In this document: piece after piece, positions 33,601-46,345 of the stretch
How positions within the stretch are numbered: position 1 is the first letter of the stretch
Layout: every line of letters starts with the position of its first letter
Notes under the pieces: generated by a model
Told to the model about the DNA's origin: nothing
What the model saw: only the letters and a program-made list of their open reading frames with translations
Databases searched by the model: none
Program-made: the position numbers and the translations under genes
From: Cryptomeria japonica
Taxonomy: Eukaryota; Streptophyta; Pinopsida; Cupressales; Cupressaceae
DNA length: 64,000 nt
Assembly (NCBI RefSeq): GCF_030272615.1
Contig: NC_081409.1
Location: 477,370,573-477,434,572 of the forward strand
Direction: 5' to 3'

Positions 33601-36600
33601 TGTAATGCCCCATGAAGGAACCCCAAAGGATCTAACTAATCTAACTCAACTAAGAGATAATTAAAAATAAATAAATAAGAACATTAAGTATGCACCCTAT
33701 AACTATTTAGGGACAAATCAAACTTAGTTGCACAAGTGAAAAGAAGAAAAAAAAATTAAACTAACCTCTAAGATTCCTCAACGATGTTACTAAACTACCC
33801 ATACAACATGAAAGAAATTAAATATAATCTTAATTAACGTTTGATATATTTGTGAGTATAAAGAAGAAGGTTAACAGATATTTAACCATAATTGTACATT
33901 TAATTTTACTGAATAAAGAAACTAAATAACATTCAATTAACTTCCAAGACTAGATCCATTTTAAACCCAACATCATTCGTTCCTACGACATACAAGATAA
34001 TGAATAAAGAATATACATGAAATTTAAAATATATAAGATCATTATTTCAATCTACTAACATAGGTCCTACCAAATCATATCACATTACTTTTACATCATG
34101 ATTACATCATAGATACAACATTTTCCTTGAAGGCATGTACATGATACAGTTATATTAAATATGACATAAGTACAATAAAAAAAGATAAATGAATTCTTCA
34201 CCTAATCCACTAGGCTAATCAAATCCAAGAGAAGCAACTGGAGAATGAGAGAAGCCAATCCATGCATGATTAGGTCCAAAATACTCGATGGAAGACAACA
34301 TCTACCACCTAACCATGTGGACCTCAAAGGACCACCCCCTATGCTAGGAGATAGACACATGGCCCACACACACACAAACAAGGATAAACAATAAAAGGTC
34401 TCAATTAACTTCCACAGGGTAAGGACCACCAAACAAGGTACACAAAGATGAATCTCATAACAAGGATAGTCCAGAAAATCCAAAACATAGGAGCATGACA
34501 CTAGTGCTCACAAGGGGAGAGTGTCATCACATAGCTTGATATGGGTTGTCTTAGAAAGTCTCCATAGACCCTGGCCCCCATCCTGGGTTGTCCTGTCAGT
34601 CTCTCTTGACCCTTGACCGCCATTCAAGACTCATGTGGAATTAACATACCTTTCATGAGGACAAGGTAGTTGATCTACCATTTTAGGCCTTCCCATCTCA
34701 TCCTAAGCCTAATGAGCACTCAAGCCATGAGTGAGGCATACATTATCTTGATTAATGTGTTTAACTACCCAACCCCCTAATTCATTATTAAAGGTTATCA
34801 CTTGTTTAGCAACCCTCCCAATGGGTTGTCCTGGTGATCACTTTACGATCCCCCCCCCCATGGAGAGCCACTCCCCCTCATGACACAAAGCCTACTCAGA
34901 AATGTGCTCTAAGGCATAGGTAAAACATCATCTAATAAACATATATTGAGACCTAATCAAGTCTTAGAATAGCATCACAACATGCCCACATAACAATAAT
35001 ATCCAGCTAGGACACCAAGAAACAACAAAACTTGGATCCCTTTTATAACCAAGACTTGGGTTCAAAAGCAGGGGTAATTTTTAAAATAAAAAAATTTAAC
35101 CTACATAAATATTTAATAGACATTATTAATAATAAAACTATAACACACAATCAAACATTATGAATTAATTATTACCACATTACACAACTGTGATATATTT
35201 CAATTAACTAAAATCTATTAAACTTTCACCCCACAAAATGTAGAAATAACCTATATCATCAAACAATTTTCACCCCAAGCATTACAACACCTAACATAAT
35301 AATAAATTCTATAGTAAACTAATAATTCTCATTTCATTTTACCAAAACATCATATGAAAGTTTATAGAACAATTTTATTTACTCGGAGAATTGTAAATAT
35401 CCCGAATTCACCTAAAACATAAAACATAAGTAAATGTATGTACCATCCCACACATTTTTATTATTTACACAAATATATACACATGTATTGTTAATAACCC
35501 CAATATCGCAATGGTATGTTTAAAAAACAAGAGAACATATTCATAATTACTCAACACACACAAAAATATTACATCTCCAAACTAAATATCTATAAATAAT
35601 ACAAGATATATTTCCCCAAAACTAAAAACCAAACTCCGCAATAATACTTACGAAATATTTATTACACACTATGACCATGTTGGACAAATATACATAACAA
35701 TATAATATAAAAAATCAACTACATTAACAACACAACAAAATAATACTCAAGCCTAAAATTTAATACCTTGAAACCATACCAAAAATAAAATAATCTATCC
35801 TAAGACTCATAATTATACCACTAAAACAAAAATCATGCACAAGAAAGAAATATTACATAACAAACCTAAAAACTATAGCCTGCCCAAACATTAGCAATTG
35901 CAAAAAAAAATCAACTCTAATCCTCAATTTCTATTGGCTGGGAATATTTCCATTGCCTGAGCAAAATGCTCGAAGGCTGACAGAGCGAAGAGAGAAAGGG
36001 CGGAGGCGAAGACGATAGCAATGGCATGGAGGTTGGCTAGCATGGGTGACCACCCAATGCTATGGTGGGAATGGCTCCCAACCACGTGGGAGGAGCCATT
36101 GTGGTGGACTCCCCTCCCCCCCTCCCCCCCCATGTGGTGGGAACTCCACGCCATGGTGGTGGAGAGCCCCACCAAACACACACAACCCCCCCCAAAAAAA
36201 TAAATAAATAAATAAAAATCCAAACCACACAATAATAATAATAAAATCTTCACCCAGCCACATGACTAGGCTAATAAGAAACAGGGGAAAGCCATCCAAG
36301 AAACAAGAAAACAACTCCCAATACAGGCATAACCAGCAATGACAAAGAGTAAATATATAAAAAATAATAGGTTTGAAAAATTAAAACTTAGAGCAAAATA
36401 ACAAAATAGGAAATCTTCAACAAGTTATGGTTGGGTTTGGACATTATTTGAATTTGACCACAATAGGCATGCTCAATATTCCTTCATTACAAACACAAAG
36501 ACATTCCTTCTAACATTCAAGCAAATACAAATAAATCAACCTCAAGAAATCATTGTCCAAAAGCAAAAGAAAACAAATAAAAGCCAAACTAGAAATACGC

Positions 36601-37741
36601 AATTCCAAAACTTGGAGAAATAAACCCTCGACCAATGTAAAGCTCTCTTCTCTAATCTTCTTCCCGATCTCCCTTTTTCTGAAATTTTCCAACGTTCTCC
36701 TCAAAGGTCTTCCTTGGAATTTTTTTTAGAATAAAATGCTTCATCCACCGTTTCCCGAACCAACTCTCTAGAAATGGTAAATTAATTCATTAACTAATTA
36801 ACTATTAACTATAGTTTTAATATATTTTAATTATTCATGTTATGCTTATTTAATAGTTTAAAATTAATTTTAACCTTTAAATTATAACTTTGCTTTATCA
36901 ATTATTAATGCTATTATCTTAATTCAATTAGCTAGGTTATTAACACTAACTTCTTAATTAATTATTAATTATATCTACTCATTAATACACATTCATATAT
37001 ATATGCTCATAATTATATAACTATATTATTGTTAATGCATATACTAACACAAGATAAGATGTTTTAATTAATAAATACAAGAAGCATAACAATTAAATCC
37101 TTACACAACACATACACATACTCATCATGACCGAGGTTATCAGAATTTACCTATGTGGCACTCCAACCAAGTAAATTCAAGACAAGGAATCATTGCTCTA
37201 ACACCGAGCAAGGGTTTAAGGATTTGGGACAAGGGGCCAATGTGCCATCTACCACAACCTTCATCGAGAATATGTAGGCATGCTCAAACTTGTGGAACCA
37301 GGTAGAGTCGATGCCTCGTACCTGCAACCCTACATCACAAACCAATGCATACATATAATAAAATACATATATCTAAGCAATACATGCATACCAGTGAAGA
37401 GGAATCGTGATGTCCCATGTCTCTCCAAGGAGAGTGTTAGGACATCATCCCCTTGCACCAAAAACAAGATCAGACATGTAAAACGTAATCTAACACATGA
37501 AGCATCTCATCAAATAAGTAGATATGTTAATAAATTGGGCTAGTAATATGCATAAACCACATATAACAACTAATCATCACATAATAAAATATGATGCAAA
37601 TCATGGCATGTGTATCAATAACACCATCTCATAAATAGTCATCATAATGTGAAGTATCAACTAAAGCATGAGTGGAACTAAATAGGTCATCATGAGTCTA
37701 ACTAAGAAGAAACAATCTTTGAACAACGGAGGGGTGTCACA
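33601..37741 (-). repeat. E: solo-LTR-like sequence, 4.1 kb, F family
   Basis: The minus strand begins TGTGACACCCC (37741) and ends GGGGCATTACA (33601), TG...CA ends of a plant gypsy LTR. Shared segments with F's LTR in the same order: GTTGCAGGTAC with a nearby GGCATCGACTC/GGCATTGACTC, GGGGGAGTGGCTCTC with ATGGGGG, TCATGAAAGG, and GGGTTCC near the end. No coding motif is present and no internal region is attached, so it is best read as a solo LTR. The 5 bp on each side (CTGTT and CTAAC) do not match, so no target duplication is proven. Two C-runs lie near 34850 and 36110-36131. Confidence 0.65.
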
Positions 37742-38320
<579 letters not shown>

Positions 38321-39227
38321 TGATGAGGGCACAACTCGAGAAACAAAAAAAACACAGCAAATTGCAATTAAAACACAGAAGATTATGTTATTATTATCTA
38401 AAATCAAACTATCTGTAATACATACAATTAAAATCTAGAGGAATAAATCCTCATAGGTTGCAAAACTTTACAGCTTACAGAGTTTTCTGAAAACCCTTAA
38501 AACCCTTACAAAACCATTTCCAACCCAGAAACTAACTCCCAAAAACTCAACTCCAAAAAAACACATCCCCAAAAAACTAAATTCACAAGTTTCCTCAATG
38601 ACTCCTAAATAGCCTTTTCCAACTTGGAGCCAAAATTACAATTTATAAATTTTCATTTGGTAGGCAAATGCCAAAACATGAAATTGGAATTATAAAAATA
38701 CAACTAGATTCTAAAAATTGAAACTTTCCGAAAAATTGTCCAACTTCCAGCAACCATAACTTTTGATTCGGGAATTGGATTGACAAACCGTTTGAAGCAT
38801 TAGAAATCTCTCTAAGTGTATAATATTCTTATAATCCTCTCCATCAATTCCCACCATTTTTGGGCCCATTTGACACCGTTTAATGTCTCAAATCTAACTT
38901 AGAATTAAAAAAATTCAGTTTTTCATGAAACTAGAAGTTTAATAACTTCCAAAACGATAATGCTTTTGACATGATTCTTTCACCAATGTGCTTATTTTTC
39001 CTTCCTTAATATTCCTACAAATTTTGGGCTCCATTTGCGTTCAAATAAAAACCTTCTATTTTGGGTAGTCGGCTAGAAAAATCAGCTTGTCAATTCTGAA
39101 AGTTGGAATCACTTTTTCACCCAAATGGGTATCCAGAACTGCAAAAACATTAAAAGAAAACTAAACAAAAAGAAATATTTTTGGGTGATGCAGGATTGCC
39201 CTTACACCACCAGATGCTCTTGCATTA
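38321..39227 (-). repeat. H 3' LTR (907 bp)
   Basis: Plus-strand ends TGATGAGGGCACAAC and CTTGCATTA. Matches 52008-52871 along its length, with an 18-bp AAAACCCTT-type duplication and other small indels. The outer TG...CA end appears as TA...CA on the minus strand (one transition). Confidence 0.88.
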
Positions 39228-39258
39228 GACACCCGAGGTAGTTTGAGAAGTGGCCCTG

Positions 39259-39586
39259 TCACGTCTCAGCTGGTTGAGGAAAACCCAAACGCTCAACCTT
39301 TGCCTTGGACAACCATGAAGAATATTCAACAAGTCTTCCCCTATATTTCAATAGATATTCCTCATACTGTCTATTTATGGTACTCCTCACACGAATATCC
39401 AGAATTGCTTTGATCTTCTCCTTCTCTGAAGTAGGTGCAAAAATTTTGTATTGTTCTATTGTTGACTCCTTCTCTATGCTACCTTCATGATATTATGTTA
39501 AATCTAAAATGTTGAACAAAAGGGAAATATTAATTCCTTCTGGAAACTTTACCTCATGTGTTTCTAGATTCATGCTTCTTCAAAAT
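39259..39586 (-). pseudogene. H integrase C-terminus with chromodomain, separated by insertion of C
   Basis: One frame on the minus strand, with a single stop, up to TGA at 39259. It carries FPEGINISLLFNILDL, the usual gypsy integrase tail, then a chromodomain-like stretch of about 40 residues: AILDIRVRSTINRQYEEYL, KYRGR and EYSSWL. The usual aromatic cage is partly changed. Removing C and one AAAAT copy joins this in frame to FSPYKI at 47695, so the two parts were one gene. Confidence 0.78.
39582..39586. other. Target-site duplication of C, left copy (AAAAT)
   Basis: AAAAT here and at 47690-47694 flank the C LTRs exactly. Confidence 0.92.
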
Positions 39587-40925
39587 TGTTGGCATTTTGG
39601 CACTTAGTTGTCAGTGATGTCAACCGGTGGAGATTGAGCATGGTAGATGGTTGCTTGGTTAATAATGAAGAGGCAAAATGTTAAGATGTACAACCGGTAC
39701 AGGATGCTATATTGGTCAACAGGTGAAGAACACTCTACTGGCAAAGGGTTTTACTGGTATGTGTTTGTCAGACTAACTGAACATTGGAAGGTCGTGTCTT
39801 GATTAGTGTGAAGCTGAGGTGCAAGTAGGGTGTGGTTGGTGAAGCTTCATCCACAAGGTTGATGAAACATATATTTACCATTAATGAAGGAACTGAAAAG
39901 CAATGGATTGCATCACACTGATTGTGGCTCGAGGAAGGAGTGACAGAGGAAGATCAGGGGAGTAGTTGGTGCTTGGATTGAAGCAAGAAGATTGGATTGA
40001 AAGAATATCTTGAGAAAGAAACAACAGAGGCATTAATAGTAATTTGATAGATGTAAATCTATATAAAGGATCATGTTTCCCCTATCTGAAAAATGTGTCT
40101 TAAAAGGCACAAAAATGATGGAGATGAACCGATGGACTTCAAGGAGATCTGATCTTGCAAGATCTGACTAGATTTGAATTTCCTTGAGGATGGTGAAGAA
40201 ACCCTAACTGCCTGGTTTTTGAATTTATTTCTTTTGGCGGGAAATCATCTCATAAGAAAATGGAGCAATGAACAGAAGACAATGATGTTGTAGTGAAGAA
40301 AGCAGTGTGGAGAGGAGTTGGAAGAAGAAAAATTGAGAAAGGGTCTCGATCAAGTTATAGTGTGAGTAAGCAGGCAGACCGGTAAGAGGACTCTACTAGT
40401 AGTTTCATAGTCGAGCAGTTGAGCCTAATCGGTAAGGTGTGGCAGAGTAGGCAACATCCCAGTGTGACACAGTGTACTGAGAGACTGTGTGAGAAGAAGA
40501 GAAAGATAACAGAGAGTTAATTGATTCAAGAGATACATAATTCATTTGTAGTAAGAAGCCTTAATTATACTCAAATAGTATTTCAATATACATCGCCAAG
40601 TTGGAGCTTGGTGCAGGGGTTGGTGCTCCTTGGGTTGGTGCCTTAAAACCTTTGTAAAATTGTGTTTTACCTATGAGGTTGGATTGGAGCAGTAGACTTC
40701 AGCAACTTTTCTCATTGAGGTTTTTCCCATATTGGGTTTTCCTCATAAATCTAGTGTTGTGAGTGGTTGTGTGTGCATGGTCACTTTGGCTTTCTTTCTT
40801 ATATTACCGGTTTGACTGTTTATGTGATTAAGTACATAATTGATATTCTCAAGTTAGATCAAAAAAAGAAAAGACCTAGGAACCATTGATTCACCCCCCC
40901 TCTCAGTGGTACTCTATGTTCAACA
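39587..40925 (+). repeat. C 5' LTR (1339 bp)
   Basis: TGTTGGCATTTTGG at the start, TGTTCAACA at the end. Matches 46346-47689. Confidence 0.95.
40057..40068 (+). promoter_or_regulatory. Likely TATA box, C 5' LTR
   Basis: TCTATATAAAGG, conserved at the same place in the 3' LTR near 46820. About 470 bp into the LTR, as expected for the U3/R promoter. Not tested by transcripts. Confidence 0.6.
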
Positions 40926-40927
40926 AT

Positions 40928-40939
40928 TGGTATCAGAGC
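40928..40939 (+). other. C primer-binding site (initiator-Met tRNA)
   Basis: TGGTATCAGAGC, two bases after the LTR end CAACA. Confidence 0.95.
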
Positions 40940-40991
40940 ACAGGTTCCCAGTTATCTCTAAACCTTGGGTAGATTTTGGACTTTGAGCACA

Positions 40992-42830
40992 ATGGCAAGA
41001 AGTGAGTCTACTTCCTCAAAAGCTGCTTTGTTTGATGGATCTAACTATGCCTTCTGGAGCAAAAGAATGGAGACATATATTTCATCTCTTGGCTTTGATG
41101 TATGGATGTCAGTCAAGAATGGGTATGCTATTCCTAATACTCCTCCCACTGATCCGGATGCAAAGAAGGAGTATGAAAATAATGCAAAGGCTAAACATGC
41201 CATAATGAGTGGACTGTTTGATAATGAATTTGTCAAGGTCGTGCAGTGTGTTTCAGCAAAGGAAACATGGGACAAGTTGTGGAGATTGTTTGAGGGAGAT
41301 GCAAAGGTCAAGGAGGCCAAACCGCAAACTCTAAGGAGCCAACTTGAAAGCATCAAAATGAAAGATGATGAAAAAATCGCAGAATACCTTCATAGATTTG
41401 ATGAAACTGTGAATACTATTAGAGGACTTGGTGAAGAGATTGCAGATGAAATTCTTGTCAAAAAGATACTTAGATCTCTCACTCCCAAATATGATACTAA
41501 AGTGTCAGGCATAGAAGAAACCAAGGATCTGAAGACTTTTACTACAAATGAACTATTTGGTTCCTTGACAACCTATGAGATGAGAACAACCGGTGAGACT
41601 TCCTCACAAAAAGAAGCTTCTTTTAATACCATGAAAAAGGGGAAGGAAGCTATTACTCTTAAAGAATCCAGTGAAAACTCTGATGCTGAAGTAGCAAACT
41701 TTGTCAGGTAGCTCAAAAGAGGATTAGGCCGGTACAAAGGAAAGTTGCCACTTAAGTGTTTCAACTGTGGGAAGGTAGGACACTTTGCTGCAAGCTGTTC
41801 TCACAAAGAAACTGGTGGAGATGAGTCAAGAGAGTTCAAAAGATCTATCAACAAAGACAGAGAAAGAAATGACCATCGGCAGGGAAGAAGAGAATACCGA
41901 AACCAAAACAATTTATATACCATTGAGGATGACACAACAGATGACGAGGATGCATCAGAAGATGATGACCATGAGAACCACAGAAGAGTAAATATTTTCA
42001 TGGCATTTGACAGACCTACTACTAAAGATGAGGAAGAAGAGGATGTTGAGGCTGAAGTGGATTTGGAAAGTGAACTTATCAGTGCACTTGAAGAACTAAG
42101 TAAAACAAGAAGAGAACTCAAGAGAGTTAAGCTTGTTGCAGTAGATGAACAAGATCTCTTGAAGAAGTCTCTGGAAGAATCCAGTCAAATCATATCTAAC
42201 TTAAAGCTGCAGCTGGAAAAAACTAAGAGGATCGGTGAAGCTAAAACCCTTGACTTGACAAAGAAAGAAAAGGAGCATTGAGAGCTAGAAGCAAAAATAA
42301 TAAAGCTCAGAAAGGAGCTTGAGGAAAGCAAGGAAGAAATAAAAATAAGAAGCAAGTATGAAGGAAGCACTGAAGCTTTGGATAAGATGTTGAGCAAAAA
42401 AAAGCAATCCAAAGACACCGATGTCTTAGGCTTTGAAGTTGGTCAAGGATCAACCAACAAAGGAAAATCCGACAAAGTATTAATGTTCACTTCTTCAATT
42501 AAAGGAGAAGAAAAGAAGACATTCACTATAGGCAAGGAAATCGGTAAAAAGACATATGCTAATATTGTTAGAAATCAGCATCCAAACCGACATATAGAAA
42601 TGAACCGGAGGTCACATTTCATGCACAAATTTGTAGATCTAAGGATGAATGCCAGGATTGACTGAGAAGGATTCACTAGATTCAACAACATGAATGGAAG
42701 ATCCCCAATGAGGCAGTTCCATTCTGGACCAAGACAACACGACCGGTATGTATCAAATTTTCATGGTTAGTCTTACCGATGTAATAAATTTGGGCATAGA
42801 ATAGCTGATTTTAGGTTAAACAATAAACCT
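40992..42830 (+). pseudogene. C gag (Ty1/copia), five-part frame with four stops
   Basis: ATG at 40992 (MARSESTSS); the ATG at 40965 is in frame but lies before the usual gag start. Residues 1-210 are the copia gag domain (FDGSNYAFWSKRMETY, CVSAKETWDKLWRLFEG, LRSQLESIKMKDDE, ILVKKILRSL). A CCHC knuckle follows (CFNCGKVGHFAASC at 41760), then an acidic, Lys/Glu-rich coiled coil (41930-42400) and a second set of knuckles, the first at NKFGHR near 42783 with one Cys lost. Stops at 41709, 42279, 42663 and 42768, all in the same frame. The long coiled coil plus extra knuckles is shared with B's first ORF. Confidence 0.88.
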
Positions 42831-43250
42831 TCTATGAATTTTGAAAGTAGAAATTCATTTAATGCACTCCAAGATATGAATGTTGTTTGCTATCAGTGCA
42901 ATGGACATGGACATAAGAGCTTTGATTATAGGAAGAACCAACCGATATCCTATAATAGCATTAAGGATGCTTCTTTTATTGAAAACATAAAATGCTATAA
43001 CTGTCAAGAATTTGGACACATAGCCAAATTATGCAGAAACAAGAAGATCAAGCAAGTAAAGGAAAATCCTGATCAAACACCGATATCTAAACCTGAGCAA
43101 AATTCAAGAGTTGACAATAAGAAGGAAATCAAACCAGTTTGGGTTGAGAAAGAAAAGGAAAAGGCAGAATCAAGTCTCATTGTGCAGACTGCCTTGCATG
43201 CTGAGAGGAAAAATATATGGGTAGTAGATTGTGGTTTCTCATACCATATG
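42831..43250 (+). pseudogene. C zinc-knuckle tail of gag and start of protease
   Basis: In the same frame as gag. CYQCNGHGHKSFDY (last Cys changed to Tyr) and CYNCQEFGHIAKLC are CCHC knuckles. A Lys/Glu linker follows, then the protease with WVVDCGFSYHM near 43218-43250, where copia elements have D-S/T-G; here DCG, with the Asp and Gly kept. Confidence 0.82.
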
Positions 43251-44492
43251 ATTGGTGACAAAAGAAAATTCATTAATCTTGAAGATTGGAATGGTGGATC
43301 GGTAAGGTTTGGAGACAATTCCTCCATCAAAATAAAGGGAAAAGGAACACTAAGCATTGATGGAAAACTGAAGGCACATGATGTATATTATGTAGAAGGC
43401 CTCAAACATAATCTACCAAGTGTGAGTCAAATGTGTGACAAAGGTTACAAATTCACCTTTGACTCAATCGGTTGTCAGATAAAGAAAGACACTACTGGTA
43501 AAGTGGTGGCAGAAGGAAAAAGAACTGATGGAAATGTTTATAATCTGAAGGAATGCTATGAGTCCCAATGTATGTTAGGACAAGTAGATGAAAGTTGGTT
43601 GTGGCATAGAAGATTAGGCCACATAAATTTTGATAACTTGGCTGTAGTAAGAAAAAAGGGGTGTGTGAGGAATATTCCACCCATCATCAAGCCAGTAAAC
43701 ACATTTTGTGATGAATGTGTAAAAGGCAAGCAAACAAAAGTAAGTTTCAGAACAAATGAGCACAACACCTCAAAGCCACTTGAAATTGTGCATACAAATC
43801 TATGTGGTCCAACTAGAACAAGAGCACTTGCCGGTGAAAGATACTTCATGCTTTTCATTGATGACTACTCAAGGATGACATGGGTCACCTTTCTGCAAGA
43901 TAAATCACAAGCATTTGAAATATTCAAGATCTTTTGAAAGATGGTGGAAAAGGAAAGTTGATACAAATTAAAATGTCTAAGATCAGACAAGGGTGGAGAG
44001 TTCACATCAAATGAATTTGAAGATTACTATGAAAAACATGGAATTAGAAGACAATACTCTGCTCCTAGAACACCATAGCAAAATGGTGTGGTAGAGAGGA
44101 AGAACAAGACAGTCAAGGAGATGGCCAGAACTATGTTGAATGAGGCCAGTCTGCCTGATACTTATTGGAAAGAAGCAATGCATACTGCTGCATGCACCTT
44201 GAACCAAGTTCAATTAAGAACAAACAACAAGATGACACCTTATGAATTATGGTATGACCGAAAGCCATCAGTCAAATATTTCAAAGTTTTTGGAAGCAAA
44301 TGCTTCATTAAGAAAGATATGGATGGTTTGGGAAGCCTTGAACCAAGAAGTGATGAAGGGATCTTCCTTGGTTGCTTGTCAAACAATAAGACCTACAAAT
44401 GCTACAATAAAAGCCTAAGAAGAATTGTTGAAATTGTGCATGTAAGAGTTGATGAGGATATGCACAAAGGATGTCAACCACACATTAACTAG
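43251..44492 (+). pseudogene. C protease end and integrase (Ty1/copia)
   Basis: After the protease come the pre-integrase zinc finger (HRRLGHINFDNL and FCDECVKGKQ, an HHCC set) and the integrase core. The first catalytic position reads VHTNLCGP: Asp is replaced by Asn, which one G-to-A change explains. The second Asp (LRSDKGGEF) and Glu (NGVVERKNKT) are kept. ELWYDRKPSVKYFKVFGSKCF and DEGIFLG mark the C-terminal part. Stops at 43935, 43959, 44076 and 44490. Confidence 0.88.
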
Positions 44493-45650
44493 TACGATGA
44501 CTTTGATGATGAAAATATTGATGTTCAATCTGACACTGAACTAGAGGCAACACCTCAGAAGGCTCCCAACTAGTATGTATAGTTGAATCATCCCGAAGAA
44601 TAAATTTTGGGAAATAAGAGTGATGGTGTGCAGACTAGAAGAAGACTTGCCTAAAATGATGTACAAGTCAACCTATGCCTCATGACTGAAGTTGAACCCA
44701 AAACTTTCATTGAGGCTAGCAAGAGACAAGAATGGATGGATGCCATGGAAGAAGAAATGCACCGAATCGAGAAGAACAAGACTTGGGAATTAGTCCCTAG
44801 ACCGGAAGATAAGAACATCATTGCAACAAAGTGGGTCTACCGGAACAAAATCAATGAAGAAGGTAAGGCTATGAGGCACAAAGCTAGACTAGTGTGCAAA
44901 GGATACTCTCAAGTAGAAGGGATTGACTTTGAAGAAACATTTGCACTGGTGGCTAGATTAGAAGCAATTAGGATGTTCCTAGCTTACTCTGCCTACAAGG
45001 GCTACAAAGTGTACCAAATGGATGTAAAATATGCTTTTCTAAATGGAAATTTGGAAGAAGAAGTATACATGGAGCAACCAGAAGGATTTATGTTGCATGA
45101 TGATGAGACATTTGTATGTCGGTTAAAGAAAGCTCTGTATGGTCTAAACCAAGCCCCCAGAGAATGGTACTCAAGATTAGATCTATATCTAAAGGAGTGG
45201 GGATTCAAAAAGGGAACTGCTGAAAGCAATTTGTACATAAGAAAATATGGGAATTACATGATTATTGTGGTTGTGTATGTAGATGATATCATCTTTCGTG
45301 GAAACAAGGATACTCTCTCCAAAGAGTTTTCTGATCAGATGCAATCAGAATTTGAGATGTCAATGCTTGGTGAATTGACTTACTTCCTTGGCTTGCAAAT
45401 ACTACAGAAAGATGAAGGAATCTTTATCTCACAGGTCAAGTATGCAAAGGAGATGCTAAAGAAATTCCAACTGGAAGATTGCGAACCAGTAAGTACTCCC
45501 ATGGTGACTGGCAGAAAATTAACTAAGAATGATGAATCACCGGTACTGGATCAGACTTTGTACAGATCCATGATAAGCAATCTACTATATCTAACTACCT
45601 CAAGACCAGATATTGTTCAGGCAGTATGCATGGTGGCCAAATTTTAAGCT
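44493..45650 (+). pseudogene. C reverse transcriptase (Ty1/copia)
   Basis: An acidic linker with stops at 44571, 44580, 44601 and 44652, then a 321-codon open RT. It has [57 protein letters not shown], the catalytic VYVDDIIF (YVDD at 45276-45287, intact) and [15 protein letters not shown] stop at 45645 separates it from RNase H. Confidence 0.92.
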
Positions 45651-46223
45651 GCACCAAAGCAGTCACACATGAATGTTGTTAGCAAAATTTTTAGGTATCT
45701 ACAAAGAACGCTTAGCTATGGTTTGTGGTATCCTAAACAAGGAAATTTTATTTTAGAAGCATACACTGATGTCAATTGGGTAGGATGCATTGATGATAGA
45801 AAGAGGACAAGCGGTGGTGCATTCTTTCTAGGAGACCGGTTGGTCTCATGGCATAACAAGAAGCAAGAATCAGTCTCCCTATCTACTGCTGAAGTTGAAT
45901 ACATTGTTGTTGCTACATGTTGCTCTTAGGTGCTTTAGATGAAGCAGACTCTCAAAGATATCCAAGTGGACATCATCGATCCCATTCTCATCCAGTGTGA
46001 CAATTCAAGTGCAATCAACATAGAAAAGAATGTGGTCATGCATTCTAGAACAAAGCACATTGCAATCAAATATCACTTCCTTAGAGAGAAGTTTGAATGG
46101 CAAGAGGTAAGAATGGATTATGTTCCTACTGGTGAACAAGTAGCAAACACTTTCACCAAACCACTACTAGTAAGCACATTTGAGTACCTCCAACACAAGT
46201 TGGGAGTTGTATCATTTACCTAG
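45651..46223 (+). pseudogene. C RNase H (Ty1/copia)
   Basis: Has LQRTLSYGLWYPKQGNF, AYTDVNWVGCIDDRKRTSGG (usually SDADWAG, so changed near the first Asp), LSTAEVEYIVVATCC with the Glu, and CDNSSAINIEKN and HSRTKHIAIKYHFLRE. Stops at 45927 and 45936. The frame ends at TAG 46221 after GVVSFT. Confidence 0.88.
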
Positions 46224-46231
46224 GAAGGTTT

Positions 46232-46345
46232 GTGTGGTTCAAAGGGGGAGTGCGCAAGTACCCTTTGTCATTGTGTCAAAGGGGGAGAAATGTACTGGTA
46301 TGGAGTGGATTGTGAGAAGTTGACATCAATGCCAAAGGGGGAGAT
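46232..46345 (+). other. C polypurine tracts (three copies of CAAAGGGGGAG)
   Basis: CAAAGGGGGAG occurs at about 46237, 46265 and 46333. The last directly precedes the LTR as CCAAAGGGGGAGAT. The others may serve as extra primers or be remnants. Confidence 0.8.

Noticed and set aside
34202-34501. 99-codon minus-strand ORF
   Set aside because: Within the E LTR, no domain, and the matching part of the F LTR is not open.
35924-36314. Minus-strand ORFs of 63-109 codons with a Gly/His-rich part
   Set aside because: Inside the E LTR, driven by C/G runs near 36110; overlapping in three frames, no motif.
41045-41356. Minus-strand ORFs opposite C gag-pol (also 41801-42121 and 43073-43357)
   Set aside because: Antisense shadows of the sense copia frame, which carries clear domain motifs.
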